Assembly: GCF_036946125.1 (NCBI RefSeq)
Contig: NZ_JAQIJT010000001.1
Location: 830,501-894,500 of the forward strand
DNA from: Sphingomonas adhaesiva
GTDB taxonomy: Bacteria; Pseudomonadota; Alphaproteobacteria; Sphingomonadales; Sphingomonadaceae
Reading direction: 5' to 3'
DNA: 64,000 bases
The notes beneath the pieces are model-generated. The model was given only the letters and a program-made list of their open reading frames with translations, did no database searches and was not told where the DNA came from. Below are positions 48,316-56,741 of the stretch, piece after piece. The position numbers and the translations under genes are program-made. Each line of letters begins with the position of its first letter. Position 1 is the stretch's first letter.

Positions 48316-49008
48316 TTACCCGCCGATCGCGGTGGCGATCGAGAGATACACCTGCGTCAGCGCCTGCGCGGGGGGCGCGACGAGGCGCTGGACGATGTTG
48401 GCGCTCGGCACCAGCGCCGGGATCACGAACAGCAGCAGGATGAGCAGCAAAAAGCCGAACCGCGCGAGCCGGTCCCAGCGCTGCGCCAGCGGCTCCGGCA
48501 GCAGCCCGGCGACGACGTGGCCGCCGTCGAACGGCGGCAGCGGGATCAGGTTGAAGATCGCGAGGAAGACGTTGATGAGCAGGAAGTTGACGAGGTTGGA
48601 CGCGACGAACGCACCCAGGCTGCCGGCGGGGGCGGTGTCGACCGTCTGCGCGAAGAGGCCGAGCAGGACCGCGCCGACCAGCGCCAGCGTCAGGTTCATG
48701 CCCGGCCCGGCGAGCGCGACCAGCAGCATCCCCCTGCGCGGGTCGGGCAGGTTGCGCGCATCGACCGGCACCGGCTTGGCCCAGCCGAACACCGGCGCCT
48801 TGGCGATGGCGAGCATCAGCGGCAGGACGATGGTGCCGATCGGATCGACGTGGCGCAGCGGGTTGAACGACAGCCGGTTGAGCCGCGCCGCGGTGGGATC
48901 GCCCAGCGCGCGCGCGGCGAGACCGTGCGCGACCTCGTGGAAGACGATCGCGATCACCAGCGGGATGAGCCACACCGCCGCCGACCAGATGATGCCGTTT
49001 GGATCCAT
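48316..49008 (-). CDS. Site-2 protease family (M50) zinc metallopeptidase
   Basis: 230 residues, mostly hydrophobic, with about six membrane segments. The zinc motif is FHEVAHG (residues 23-29) and the third ligand is in FNLIPLPPFDGGH. GPGMNLTLALVGAVLLGL is the conserved NPDG-like region. This small membrane peptidase group, common in bacteria and often next to truB/tdk-type genes, would cut within membranes; the substrate is unknown. ATG 49008. Confidence 0.85.
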   Translation of the reverse strand: MDPNGIIWSAAVWLIPLVIAIVFHEVAHGLAARALGDPTAARLNRLSFNPLRHVDPIGTIVLPLMLAIAKAPVFGWAKPVPVDARNLPDPRRGMLLVALAGPGMNLTLALVGAVLLGLFAQTVDTAPAGSLGAFVASNLVNFLLINVFLAIFNLIPLPPFDGGHVVAGLLPEPLAQRWDRLARFGFLLLILLLFVIPALVPSANIVQRLVAPPAQALTQVYLSIATAIGG

Positions 49009-49073
49009 GGGGGCGCAGATAGGGGCGGGGCGGGGGGAAGGCTAGGTGGAGGGCGCGCCTGTTTCACCCGTAC

Positions 49074-49170
49074 CGTCATTCCCGCGAAGGCGGAATCCGG
49101 ATGCTCCGCGGCCGCGCCTCTATCGCCCGACCTGCGCGCCTGGATCCCCGCCGGCGCGGGGATGACGGGG
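49074..49170. repeat. R5 repeat copy b
   Basis: CGTCATTCCCGCGAAGGCGG at one end and GGATCCCCGCCGGCGCGGGG/ATGACGG at the other; the centre shares CGCCTCTATCGCCCGACCTG with copy a (29489-29585). Lies in the gap between tdk and the M50 peptidase. Confidence 0.75.
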
Positions 49171-49178
49171 GTGGTATG

Positions 49179-49760
49179 TCATTCGCCCCCCAACGCCGCC
49201 ACGAAATGCCGCCGGCACAGCGCGACATAGCGATCGTTGCCGCCGATCTCGGTCTGCCGCCCCTCGCTGACCGGGCGGCCTTCGGCATCGACGCGCAGGT
49301 TCATCGTCGCCTTGCGCCCGCATGCGCAGACCGACTTGATCTCGATGAGCGCGTCGGCCAGCGCCAGCAGCCGCGCGGAGCCGGCGAACAGGCGGCCCTG
49401 GAAGTCGGTGCGCAGGCCATAGGCGAGGACGGGGATGTCGGCGTCGTCGGCCAGCCGCGCGAGGCCGTCGACCTGGTACTCCGTCAGGAACTGCGCCTCA
49501 TCCACGAGCACGCAGGCGAGCTTCCCCTTCGCATGGCGATCGAGCGCGAGGGCGGCGAGGTCCGTCGCGGGGTCGAACGTCGTCGCCGCCGCCACCAGCC
49601 CGATGCGCGAGGTGATCGTGCCCGCGGCGAAGCGATCGTCCACCGCGGCGGTGAACAGCATCGTGCGCATCCCCCGCTCGCGATAGTTGAAATCGGCCTG
49701 CAACAGCGTGGTCGATTTGCCCGCGTTCATGCTGGCATAATAGAAATAGAGCTTCGCCAT
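49179..49760 (-). CDS. tdk: Thymidine kinase
   Basis: 193 residues. The P-loop YYASMNAGKSTTLLQ is at 7-21, the VDEAQFL motif near 87 holds the catalytic Glu, and a zinc-binding lobe (CACGRKATMN and ALCRRHF) is as in type II thymidine kinases. It phosphorylates deoxythymidine in salvage. Its ATG overlaps the stop of the vapC gene upstream by 1 bp, so the two are coupled. Confidence 0.94.
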   Translation of the reverse strand: MAKLYFYYASMNAGKSTTLLQADFNYRERGMRTMLFTAAVDDRFAAGTITSRIGLVAAATTFDPATDLAALALDRHAKGKLACVLVDEAQFLTEYQVDGLARLADDADIPVLAYGLRTDFQGRLFAGSARLLALADALIEIKSVCACGRKATMNLRVDAEGRPVSEGRQTEIGGNDRYVALCRRHFVAALGGE

Positions 49761-50152
49761 CAGGCGAGCGTTTCGACCGGCACGGGTGAGTTCGACCCCG
49801 CCCGGCGTGCCAGACGGCGCTCGAATGTCGCGAAACGACCTGCCACGCGCGCCGACGCAATGTGGAGATAGTCGGCGAGTTCTCCCGACAGCGCGTACCG
49901 CTCGATCGCCCAGCGCGCGTCGTCGTCATCCTCGTATCGCAGGATGACAAGGTCGGCGAGCGCACGAAGCGCGTGAACGATCTGGTCCCGCCCATAGCCG
50001 AAGCGCGATCTCAACACCCATTCCACCTCCTCCAGCACCGTGAAAGAGACATAGAACGCGTCACGCTCGGCGAGCTTCAGCGCAAGCGCGACCTGATCCG
50101 GATCGTCGCCGACGATCAATCGAACGACGACGTTGGTGTCCACCGCAATCAC
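49760..50152 (-). CDS. vapC: VapC-family PIN-domain toxin
   Basis: 130 residues. MIAVDTNVVVRLIVGDDPDQ has the first PIN acidic residue (Asp5), LEEVEWVLRSRFGY gives a second (Glu), and ELADYLHIASARVAG holds the conserved Asp near the C-terminus. VapC proteins are RNases, often cutting tRNA or rRNA. It follows the VapB-like antitoxin by 7 bp and ends in a TGATG overlap with tdk, so it has been placed inside a housekeeping operon. Confidence 0.88.
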   Translation of the reverse strand: MIAVDTNVVVRLIVGDDPDQVALALKLAERDAFYVSFTVLEEVEWVLRSRFGYGRDQIVHALRALADLVILRYEDDDDARWAIERYALSGELADYLHIASARVAGRFATFERRLARRAGSNSPVPVETLA

Positions 50153-50159
50153 CGCAGGC

Positions 50160-50423
50160 TTACTCTTCCCAGCCGCGAAAGAGGTCGCCCACCCGGCTCG
50201 TCATATCCTCGACCGCAACCGTTGGCCCATCGTACCGGGGAACGCGCCGCCGGAACTCCTCGTAGGTGATCCGCGGACGCTGGGGCTGGGGGGCTTCCAA
50301 GATAAGGCGGTTTCCGGAACGCTCGAGCATCAGCTTGCCACCGGCCTGTAGACCCAAGGCGTCGCGAACGTCCTTAGGAATGACGATCTGCCCCTTCGAC
50401 GACACGGTGATCTCAATACCCAT
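50160..50423 (-). CDS. vapB: AbrB/MazE-type antitoxin (VapB)
   Basis: 87 residues. The SpoVT-AbrB DNA-binding fold is VSSKGQIVIPKDVRDALGLQ (7-26) followed by AGGKLMLERSGNRLILEA. The C-terminal RRRVPRYDGPTVAVEDMTSR would bind the toxin. It neutralises VapC and represses the pair; a perfect palindrome directly upstream is the likely operator. 7 bp before vapC. Confidence 0.88.
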   Translation of the reverse strand: MGIEITVSSKGQIVIPKDVRDALGLQAGGKLMLERSGNRLILEAPQPQRPRITYEEFRRRVPRYDGPTVAVEDMTSRVGDLFRGWEE

Positions 50424-50424
50424 C

Positions 50425-50446
50425 GAGGTAAGATGCGTCTTACCTC
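50425..50446. promoter_or_regulatory. vapBC operator palindrome overlapping the rbfA stop
   Basis: Perfect inverted repeat, arms GAGGTAAGA and TCTTACCTC, spacer TGCG. It begins 2 bp upstream of the vapB ATG (50423) and reaches into the rbfA stop codon (50445-50447). Such arms are typical of autoregulating AbrB-type antitoxins. Confidence 0.75.
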
Positions 50447-50828
50447 ATTCACCGTCAAGGTCGCGCGCGACGTGATCCGAGCGGAGCAGCGCGTCGATGT
50501 GGCTGCCCTCGTCGAAGCTCTCGTCCGCCAGGAACTTGAGCCGCGCGGCATATTTCATCTTAATGCGGTGCGCGACCTCGCGCTGCAGGTAGGCGGTGTT
50601 CGTGCGCAGCGCCTTGAGCACCGCATCCTCGTCCTTGCCCAGCAGCGGCTTCACGAAGACGGTGGCGTGGCGCAGGTCGGGGGACATGCGCACCTCGGTC
50701 ACGCTGACCATGTGGCTGGCGAGCGTATCGTCGTGGACGTCGCCGCGTTGCAGGATCTCCGACAGGATGTGGCGGACCTGCTCGCCGACGCGCAGCGTGC
50801 GGACGGATTTTTCGGGTTTTTCGGTCAT
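50445..50828 (-). CDS. rbfA: Ribosome-binding factor A
   Basis: 127 residues, a single KH-type domain: RVGEQVRHILSEILQRGDVH, then SVTEVRMSPDLRHATVFVKP and KYAARLKFLADESFDEGSHI. It is needed for 16S rRNA 5'-end maturation and cold adaptation. Downstream of infB (119 bp gap containing an R2 half), upstream of vapBC, on the minus strand. The stop codon is embedded in the vapBC operator. Confidence 0.95.
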   Translation of the reverse strand: MTEKPEKSVRTLRVGEQVRHILSEILQRGDVHDDTLASHMVSVTEVRMSPDLRHATVFVKPLLGKDEDAVLKALRTNTAYLQREVAHRIKMKYAARLKFLADESFDEGSHIDALLRSDHVARDLDGE

Positions 50829-50880
50829 CGTCTGGACCCTTCACGGCGCGGGGGAGCGAGGCGCGCTAGTACGCCTCACT

Positions 50881-50939
50881 CCCCCTCGCCCTTCCGCTGC
50901 CTGCGGCAGCTCCCTCCCTCTCCCACGCGGGGAGAGGGA
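50881..50939. repeat. R2 half copy d
   Basis: CCCCCTCGCCCTTCC, CTGCCTGCGGCAG and TCCCTCTCCCACGCGGGGAG/AGGG: the left half (A) of R2 only, between infB and rbfA. It forms two hairpins. Confidence 0.7.
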
Positions 50940-50947
50940 ATGATGGC

Positions 50948-53737
50948 TTACAGCGTGCGTTCGCGCAGCTCGACCTCGAACGTCTCCAGGAAGTCGCCCG
51001 GCTTGATGTCGACGAAGTTCTGCGAGAACGTGACGCCGCACTCCAGCCCCGCGCGAACCTCCGGCACGTCGTCCTTGAAGCGGCGCAGCGACGCGATCTC
51101 GCCATTGTAAATGATGACGTCGTCGCGCGTGATGCGGGCCTTGAGCGCCTTGCGGATCGCGCCCTCGACCACCAGCAGACCGGCGGCCTTGCCGTGCTTG
51201 CCCGCGGAGAAGACCTCGCGGATCTCGGCGCGGCCGACGACCGTCTCGAACGCCTCCGGCCCGAGCTCGCCCGCCATGCCGGCGCGGATCTCGTCGATCA
51301 GGTCGTAGATGACGTCGTAATATTTCAGCGCCACCTTCTGCCGCTCGGCGATCTCGCGCGCCTTGGCATTGGCGCGGACGTGGAAGCCGATGATCGGCGC
51401 CCCCGATGCGCCCGCCAGCGTCACGTCGCTCTCGGTGATGCCGCCGACCCCCGAATGCAGCACGCGCGCGCGGATGAGATCGGTCGAGATCTTGTTGATC
51501 GACGCCACGATCGCCTCGACCGTGCCCTGCGTATCGGCCTTCACCACCAGCGGATATTCGATCGCCGCATTGGCGCGCAGCGCGGAGAACATGTTCTCCA
51601 GGCTGGTCGGCGCCGAGGTGGTGCGCTTCTGCGTGAGCACGCTCTGGCGATATTCCGCCACTTCGCGCGCCCGGCCCTCGCTCTCGACCACCTGCAGCTG
51701 ATCGCCCGCGGACGGCGTGCCGGAAATGCCCAGCACCTCGACCGGCATCGACGGCCCGGCGACCTTGAGCTGGCGCCCCTTGTCGTCGACCAGCGCGCGC
51801 ACCTTGCCGCTTTCGGCGCCGACGACGAAGATGTCGCCGACCTTCAGCGTGCCGCGGGTGACGAGCACCGTCGCGACCGGACCGCGGCCCTTGTCGAGCT
51901 TCGCCTCGATCACGCTGCCCTCGGCCGCACGATCGGGGTTGGCGCGCAGGTCGAGCAGCTCGGCCTGGAGCTGGATCTTCTCGATCAGCTCGTCCAGTCC
52001 GGTCTTCTTGAGCGCGGACACCTCGACGTCCTGCGTCTCGCCGCCCATCATCTCGACCTGGATGTCATGCTCCAGCAGCCGCTCGCGCACCCGCTGCGGG
52101 TTCGCGTCGTGCTTGTCGACCTTGTTGATCGCGACGATCATCGGCTTGCCGGCCGCCTTGGTGTGGTTGATCGCCTCGATCGTCTGCGGCATCAGCCCGT
52201 CGTCCGCGGCCACCACCAGCACCACGATGTCCGTCACGTCGGCCCCGCGCACGCGCATCTGCGTGAACGCCTCGTGGCCCGGCGTATCGAGGAAGGTGAT
52301 CTTCGACTTGTCCTTCAGCGTCACCTGATACGCACCGATGTGCTGCGTGATGCCGCCGGCCTCGCCGCGCACCACGTCGGTGCCGCGCAGCGCATCGAGC
52401 AGGCTGGTCTTGCCATGGTCGACGTGGCCCATGATCGTGACGACCGGCGGGCGCGTCTGGAGCGTGTCCTCCGCATCCTCGGTCGTGTCGATCGCGAGAT
52501 CGATGTCGGAGTCCGACACGCGCACGATGTTGTGGCCGAACTCGGTCACCAGCAGCTCGGCGGTGTCCTGGTCGATCGTCTGCGTCATCGTGACGGGCAT
52601 GCCCATCTTGAACAGCGTCTTGACCAGGTCCGCGCCGCGCTCCGCCATCCGGTTCGCCAGCTCCTGGACGGTGATCGCCTCGGGCACCTGTACGTCGCGG
52701 ACCTGCTTGGCCTGCGGCTCGCGCGGACCGCCGAAGCCACGCTTCTCCTTCTCGCGCGCGCGCTTCAGCGCAGCGAGCGAGCGGGCGCGCGCGCCATCCT
52801 CGTTGAGCGCGCGGTTGACGGTCAGCTTGCCGCCACGACGCTCGTCACCCTTGCGGTCGCGCTGTTGCGGTCGCGCGGGCGGCGCGCTGCGCGCCGGGGA
52901 TGCGCCGCCGCCAGCCATCGGGCGCGGTGCCGCGCCACCGCCCGACGCCGTCGTGGCGGCGGCAGCGGGCTTGGGCTCCGGCTTCGGCTCGGGCTTGGGC
53001 TGCGGCTTGGGGATCTCGGGACGCGCGACCGGCGAGAAGCGGCGCGGCGCGGGCATCGCGGGATCGCGCGCCAGTTCCAGCACGGGCGGCGGGGCCGGGG
53101 GCGGCGGGGGAACGGCCGGCGTCGGCGCGGGCTTCGGCGCGGCGGCGACCGGCGCAGGAGCCGGCTGCGGGGCGGGCGCGGGCTCCTCGGCGACCGGAGC
53201 AGGCGCAGGGGTCGGCTCCGGTGCCGGGGTCGGCGCGGGCTGAGCCACCGCTTCGGGGGCCGGGGCCGGAACAGGGGTGGGCGTCGGCGACGGCGCGGCG
53301 GCCTCCGCCTCGGCGCGGGCGCGCTCCTCGGCCTTTTCCTCGGCGCGGCGGCGCTCGTCCTCGGCGGCGCGCTGGCGCGCGGCCTCCTCACGACGGCGCG
53401 CATCCTCCAGCGCGTGCATGCGCTGGTCCTCGGCCTCGCGCAGCAGGCGGGCCTGGCGCTCCTGCGCCGTCTCGTTGGAGACGGGCGCGCGCGGGGCGGG
53501 CGCGGCGGGGGCGGGTGCCGGGGCCGCGACGGGCTCGAGCGCCGGGGCCGGCGTCGCCTCCGCCGGCGCGCCCGCACCCTGCGGACCGAGCACGCGGCGA
53601 CGCTTCACCTCGACCACCACCGTATTGCTACGGCCGTGGCTGAAGCTCTGCTTCACCTTGCCGGTCTCGACCGTGCGCTTCAGCCCCAACGGCTGGCGCA
53701 TCCCGAGTTTCGGCTTGTCGTTGTCGGTCTCGCTCAC
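50948..53737 (-). CDS. infB: Translation initiation factor IF-2
   Basis: 929 residues, starting at GTG 53737. The N-terminal VKQSFSHGRSNTVVVEVKRR segment is typical of alphaproteobacterial IF-2. A long Ala/Pro-rich and charged linker spans about 55-330. The GTPase has GHVDHGKTSLLD near 436, DTPGHEAFT and NKVDK. IF-2 domains 2-4 follow. It places fMet-tRNA on the 30S subunit. The start overlaps the ylxR stop codon (GTGA, 4 bp), so translation is coupled. Confidence 0.96.
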   Translation of the reverse strand: MSETDNDKPKLGMRQPLGLKRTVETGKVKQSFSHGRSNTVVVEVKRRRVLGPQGAGAPAEATPAPALEPVAAPAPAPAAPAPRAPVSNETAQERQARLLREAEDQRMHALEDARRREEAARQRAAEDERRRAEEKAEERARAEAEAAAPSPTPTPVPAPAPEAVAQPAPTPAPEPTPAPAPVAEEPAPAPQPAPAPVAAAPKPAPTPAVPPPPPAPPPVLELARDPAMPAPRRFSPVARPEIPKPQPKPEPKPEPKPAAAATTASGGGAAPRPMAGGGASPARSAPPARPQQRDRKGDERRGGKLTVNRALNEDGARARSLAALKRAREKEKRGFGGPREPQAKQVRDVQVPEAITVQELANRMAERGADLVKTLFKMGMPVTMTQTIDQDTAELLVTEFGHNIVRVSDSDIDLAIDTTEDAEDTLQTRPPVVTIMGHVDHGKTSLLDALRGTDVVRGEAGGITQHIGAYQVTLKDKSKITFLDTPGHEAFTQMRVRGADVTDIVVLVVAADDGLMPQTIEAINHTKAAGKPMIVAINKVDKHDANPQRVRERLLEHDIQVEMMGGETQDVEVSALKKTGLDELIEKIQLQAELLDLRANPDRAAEGSVIEAKLDKGRGPVATVLVTRGTLKVGDIFVVGAESGKVRALVDDKGRQLKVAGPSMPVEVLGISGTPSAGDQLQVVESEGRAREVAEYRQSVLTQKRTTSAPTSLENMFSALRANAAIEYPLVVKADTQGTVEAIVASINKISTDLIRARVLHSGVGGITESDVTLAGASGAPIIGFHVRANAKAREIAERQKVALKYYDVIYDLIDEIRAGMAGELGPEAFETVVGRAEIREVFSAGKHGKAAGLLVVEGAIRKALKARITRDDVIIYNGEIASLRRFKDDVPEVRAGLECGVTFSQNFVDIKPGDFLETFEVELRERTL

Positions 53738-54441
53738 TCAATATCCTCGTCTGTCGTCACGGCCGGTCGTGCCGGCGCGGAACCGGGCGCCGATGCGCCT
53801 TGCGCGGCCGTAGCGCAAGGTGCGGGGGTCAGATCGGGGCCGATAAAATGCAGCCAGCGGTCGAGCGCCTCGCTCAACCGTCCGGCAGCCGCGCGGTCGT
53901 TGACGCCGATGTGTACCACATTTTCGCGGCCCAGCGCCAACGACAATATGGTGCGGTCGACGGGCAACGCCAAGCCCCTCAGGTCACTTCCTTCGGCATC
54001 GCTGCCGACTCGCCACGCCTGCGCCAGCTTGCGCCGCCCGTCCTCGCGCGCGTCGGCGGCGTGATAGAGCGCGTGGAGCTTGCCCGAGCGCGCCGCGGTC
54101 TCGATCCGGTCGGCGCCGGTCAGCAGCGTGCCGGTGCGCGACTCCAGCCCCAGCCGGTCGAGCGCGTTGCGCTCCAGCGCGGCGGCGATCAGCGCGGGGA
54201 GGTCGTCGGGAATGATGATGTCGGTGTCGCGCAGCGTCCGCGCGAGCTGCCCGCGCAACCGGCCCTTGGCGATCGCGGTTTCCAGTTCCGCGCGCGCGAC
54301 GCCGATCCACGCGCCGCGCCCCGGCGCCTTGGCGCGCACGTCGGGCAGGACACGCCCGTCGGGGGCGAGCGCGAGGCGGACGAGCGCCGCCGGTGCGGCG
54401 CGCTCGCGGGTGAGGATGCAGGAGCGGACGGAGTCGGTCAT
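53734..54441 (-). CDS. ylxR: YlxR (DUF448) and L7Ae-like RNA-binding protein
   Basis: 235 residues. The N-terminal YlxR domain shows RSCILTRERAAPAALVRLAL and PGRGAWIGVARAELETAIAK. The C-terminal L7Ae-like part follows (GLESRTGTLLTGADRIETAA to the HFIGPDLTPAP region). In this class the two domains are fused; RNA binding is expected. It sits between nusA and infB as in most bacteria, but the GIY-YIG cassette and the tautomerase gene now separate it from nusA. Confidence 0.88.
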   Translation of the reverse strand: MTDSVRSCILTRERAAPAALVRLALAPDGRVLPDVRAKAPGRGAWIGVARAELETAIAKGRLRGQLARTLRDTDIIIPDDLPALIAAALERNALDRLGLESRTGTLLTGADRIETAARSGKLHALYHAADAREDGRRKLAQAWRVGSDAEGSDLRGLALPVDRTILSLALGRENVVHIGVNDRAAAGRLSEALDRWLHFIGPDLTPAPCATAAQGASAPGSAPARPAVTTDEDIE

Positions 54442-54454
54442 GTCGTCGTCACCT

Positions 54455-54489
54455 CCCCGTCATGCCGGGCTTGTCCCGGCATCCAGGGC
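54455..54489 (+). repeat. R6 hairpin repeat, left copy
   Basis: CCCCGTCATGCCGGGCTTGT followed by CCCGGCATCCAGGGC; stem GCCGGG/CCCGGC. It is inverted relative to 54835-54873. Confidence 0.8.
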
Positions 54490-54506
54490 GTCGCACGCTG
54501 TGGCCG

Positions 54507-54833
54507 ATGCGCGAACGGCAACCCTGCGTCTATATCATGGCGAGCGGGCGCAACGGCACGCTGTATGTCGGCGTGACGTCGAACCTGCTGGCGCGCGTCA
54601 TGCAGCACCGGGAGGGCAGCTTCGGCGGTTTCACCGCACGATATGGAGTTCACCGCCTCGTCTGGTACGATGTCGCCGATACGATGGAGAGTGCCATCTC
54701 CGCGGAGAAGCGGATCAAGAAATGGCCGAGGCGGTACAAGCTCAACGTGATCGAGCAGCGCAATTCGCGTTGGCGCGATCTGGCGGTCGAGCTGGGGCTG
54801 CCGCCGCTGGATCATCGCGACGACAGTGCGTGA
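54507..54833 (+). CDS. GIY-YIG nuclease domain protein in repeat-flanked cassette
   Basis: 108 residues, a stand-alone GIY-YIG domain: CVYIMASGRNGTLYVGVTSN (VYI and YVG of the motif), R30 of the helix, and SAEKRIKKWPR with the metal-binding Glu, as in UPF0213-type proteins. It is oriented opposite to the nusA operon in which it is embedded and flanked by inverted R6 hairpins. The start at ATG 54507 is the first after the repeat; the frame is open into the repeat upstream. Nuclease activity is likely, but substrate and role are unknown. Confidence 0.82.
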   Translation: MRERQPCVYIMASGRNGTLYVGVTSNLLARVMQHREGSFGGFTARYGVHRLVWYDVADTMESAISAEKRIKKWPRRYKLNVIEQRNSRWRDLAVELGLPPLDHRDDSA

Positions 54834-54834
54834 G

Positions 54835-54873
54835 GCCCTGGATGCCGGGACGAGCCCGGCATGACGGAGGGGG
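54835..54873 (-). repeat. R6 hairpin repeat, right copy (inverted)
   Basis: GCCCTGGATGCCGGGACGAG followed by CCCGGCATGACGG and AGGGGG, the complement of the left copy with one base changed in the loop and a small insertion. It starts directly after the GIY-YIG stop codon. Confidence 0.8.
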
Positions 54874-54885
54874 CGACCTAGCGGC

Positions 54886-55125
54886 TCATTGCGAGGGTTC
54901 CGCATGTGCGTCCTCCCTCGATGGCGTGGCGGCGGGTTGGTCGCGGTGCGCGATCAGGATACCGCCCGCGCCGTAATTCTCCGTCGACACTTCCTCGATC
55001 ACGACCTGGACCGCGGCCGGGTTCTTGCCCAGCCGCGTGACCAGCGAGGACGTGACATCGGCCACGATCCCCGCCTTCTGCTCGACACTCGCGGTGCCGG
55101 CCAGTCGGATCGATACGAACGGCAT
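54886..55125 (-). CDS. 4-oxalocrotonate tautomerase family protein
   Basis: 79 residues. MPFVSIRLAG has Pro2 as the catalytic base of the 4-OT family after Met removal. SVEQKAGIVADVTSSLVTRL and VQVVIEEVSTENYGAGGILI complete the fold. It interconverts enol and keto acids or has a related activity; substrate unknown. The start overlaps the nusA stop by one base (TGATG). The frame is open much further upstream, but that part is a shadow of nusA. Confidence 0.85.
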   Translation of the reverse strand: MPFVSIRLAGTASVEQKAGIVADVTSSLVTRLGKNPAAVQVVIEEVSTENYGAGGILIAHRDQPAATPSREDAHAEPSQ

Positions 55126-56741
55126 CAGGCCTCTTCCGACTCCGTGCCGGCGTCGGCATCCGCGGCCGGTTCCTCGTCGAACCAGTGCGCGCGCGCGGCC
55201 ATGATGATCTCGTTGCCCTGCTCCTCGGTCAGGCCATATTCGCCCAGCACGCCGCCCTTGTGCTCGGGACGCTTGGGGGCATCCTCGTTGCGGCGGCGCG
55301 GCTCCTGGCGCTTCTTCTCGATCAGCTCGTCGGTGGCGAGGTCCGCCAGATCGTCGAGCGTCCTGATCCCGGCCTTGCCGAGCGTGACCAGCATCGCCTC
55401 GGTCATGTACGGCAGCTCGGCGAGCGCATCGTCGACGCCCAGCGCCCGGCGCTCCTCGCGGTTGGCCTGTTCGCGGCGATCCAGCGCCTCCTGCGCACGG
55501 CTCTGCAGCTCCTGCGCCAGATCCTCGTCGAAGCCCTCGATCCCGGCCAGCTCGTCGAGCTCGACATAGGCGACCTCTTCGAGCGCGCTGAAGCCCTCGG
55601 CCACCAGCAGCTGCGCCAGCGTCTCGTCGACGTCGAGCTCGTTCTGGAACGTCTCGGAATTCTTGACGAACTCGTTCTGCCGCTTCTCCGACGCGTCGGT
55701 CTCGGTCAGGATGTCGATCGCCTTCGCGGTCAGCTGCGAGGCGAGGCGGACGTTCTGCCCGCGGCGGCCGATGGCGAGGCTCAGCTGGTCGTCGGGGACG
55801 ACCACCTCGATCCGGTCCTCTTCCTCGTCGATCACGACGCGCGCCACGTTGGCGGGCTGGAGCGCGTTGACGACGAAGGTCGCGGTGTCGGGCGACCAGG
55901 GGATGATGTCGATCTTCTCGCCCTGCATTTCCTGCACGACGGCCTGCACGCGGCTGCCCTTCATGCCGACGCACGCGCCGACCGGATCGATCGACGAATC
56001 GTGGCTGATGACGCCGATCTTGGCGCGGCTGCCCGGGTCGCGCGCCGCGGCCTTGATCTCGATGATGCCGTCGTAGATCTCGGGCACTTCCTGCGCGAAC
56101 AGCTTCTTCATGAAGTCGGGGTGCGCGCGCGACAGGAAGATCTGCGGCCCGCGGTTCTCGCGCACGACCTTCAGGATCAGCGAGCGGATGCGGTCGTTGA
56201 CGCGCACCACCTCGCGCGGGATCTGCGCGTCGCGGCGGATCACGCCCTCGGCACGGCCCAGGTCGACGACGATATGGCCGAACTCGACCCGCTTGACGAC
56301 GCCGGTGATGATCTCGCCCGCGCGGTCCTTGAATTCCTCATACTGGCGCTCGCGCTCGGCATCGCGGACCTTCTGAAAGATGGTCTGCTTGGCGGCCTGC
56401 GCCTGGATGCGGCCGAACTCGATCGGGGGCAGCGGGTCGACCAGATAGTCGCCGATCTGCGCGCCGGCCTGCAGCTTCTGCGCGCCCTTCACGTCGACCT
56501 GCTTGTAGAGGTCGTCGACCTCCTCCACCACCTCGACCACGCGCCACAGCCGCAGGTCGCCGTTGTTGGGATCCAGCTTCGCGCGGATGTCCATTTCCTG
56601 GCCGTAGCGCGTGCGCGCCGCGCGCTGGATCGCATCCTCCATCGCCTCGATGACGATCGCCTTGTCGATCATCTTCTCCGAGGCGACCGAGTTCGCGATC
56701 GCGATCAGCTCCGCACGGTTGGCGGTGACGCCCGTGGCCAT
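55125..56741 (-). CDS. nusA: Transcription termination/antitermination factor NusA
   Basis: 538 residues. The N-terminal RNA-polymerase-binding domain (ELIAIANSVASEKMIDKAIV) is followed by an S1 domain (about 130-200), two KH domains (about 200-345, with VGACVGMKGSRVQAVVQEMQ) and C-terminal AR-type helical repeats ending in an acidic tail. It controls pausing, termination and antitermination. It is coupled to rimP (TGATG) and to the tautomerase gene (TGATG). Confidence 0.96.
   Translation of the reverse strand: MATGVTANRAELIAIANSVASEKMIDKAIVIEAMEDAIQRAARTRYGQEMDIRAKLDPNNGDLRLWRVVEVVEEVDDLYKQVDVKGAQKLQAGAQIGDYLVDPLPPIEFGRIQAQAAKQTIFQKVRDAERERQYEEFKDRAGEIITGVVKRVEFGHIVVDLGRAEGVIRRDAQIPREVVRVNDRIRSLILKVVRENRGPQIFLSRAHPDFMKKLFAQEVPEIYDGIIEIKAAARDPGSRAKIGVISHDSSIDPVGACVGMKGSRVQAVVQEMQGEKIDIIPWSPDTATFVVNALQPANVARVVIDEEEDRIEVVVPDDQLSLAIGRRGQNVRLASQLTAKAIDILTETDASEKRQNEFVKNSETFQNELDVDETLAQLLVAEGFSALEEVAYVELDELAGIEGFDEDLAQELQSRAQEALDRREQANREERRALGVDDALAELPYMTEAMLVTLGKAGIRTLDDLADLATDELIEKKRQEPRRRNEDAPKRPEHKGGVLGEYGLTEEQGNEIIMAARAHWFDEEPAADADAGTESEEA

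Larger units (their letters stand above)
54455..54873. mobile_element. Candidate repeat-flanked nuclease cassette 3 (R6 - GIY-YIG gene - inverted R6)
   Basis: A GIY-YIG gene lies between inverted copies of hairpin R6 at 54455-54489 and 54835-54873. The unit is antisense to the nusA-infB operon that surrounds it. Right copy is nearly the exact complement of the left copy. A lone R6 copy at 6136-6167 has no gene. No target duplication was recognised. Confidence 0.5.
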
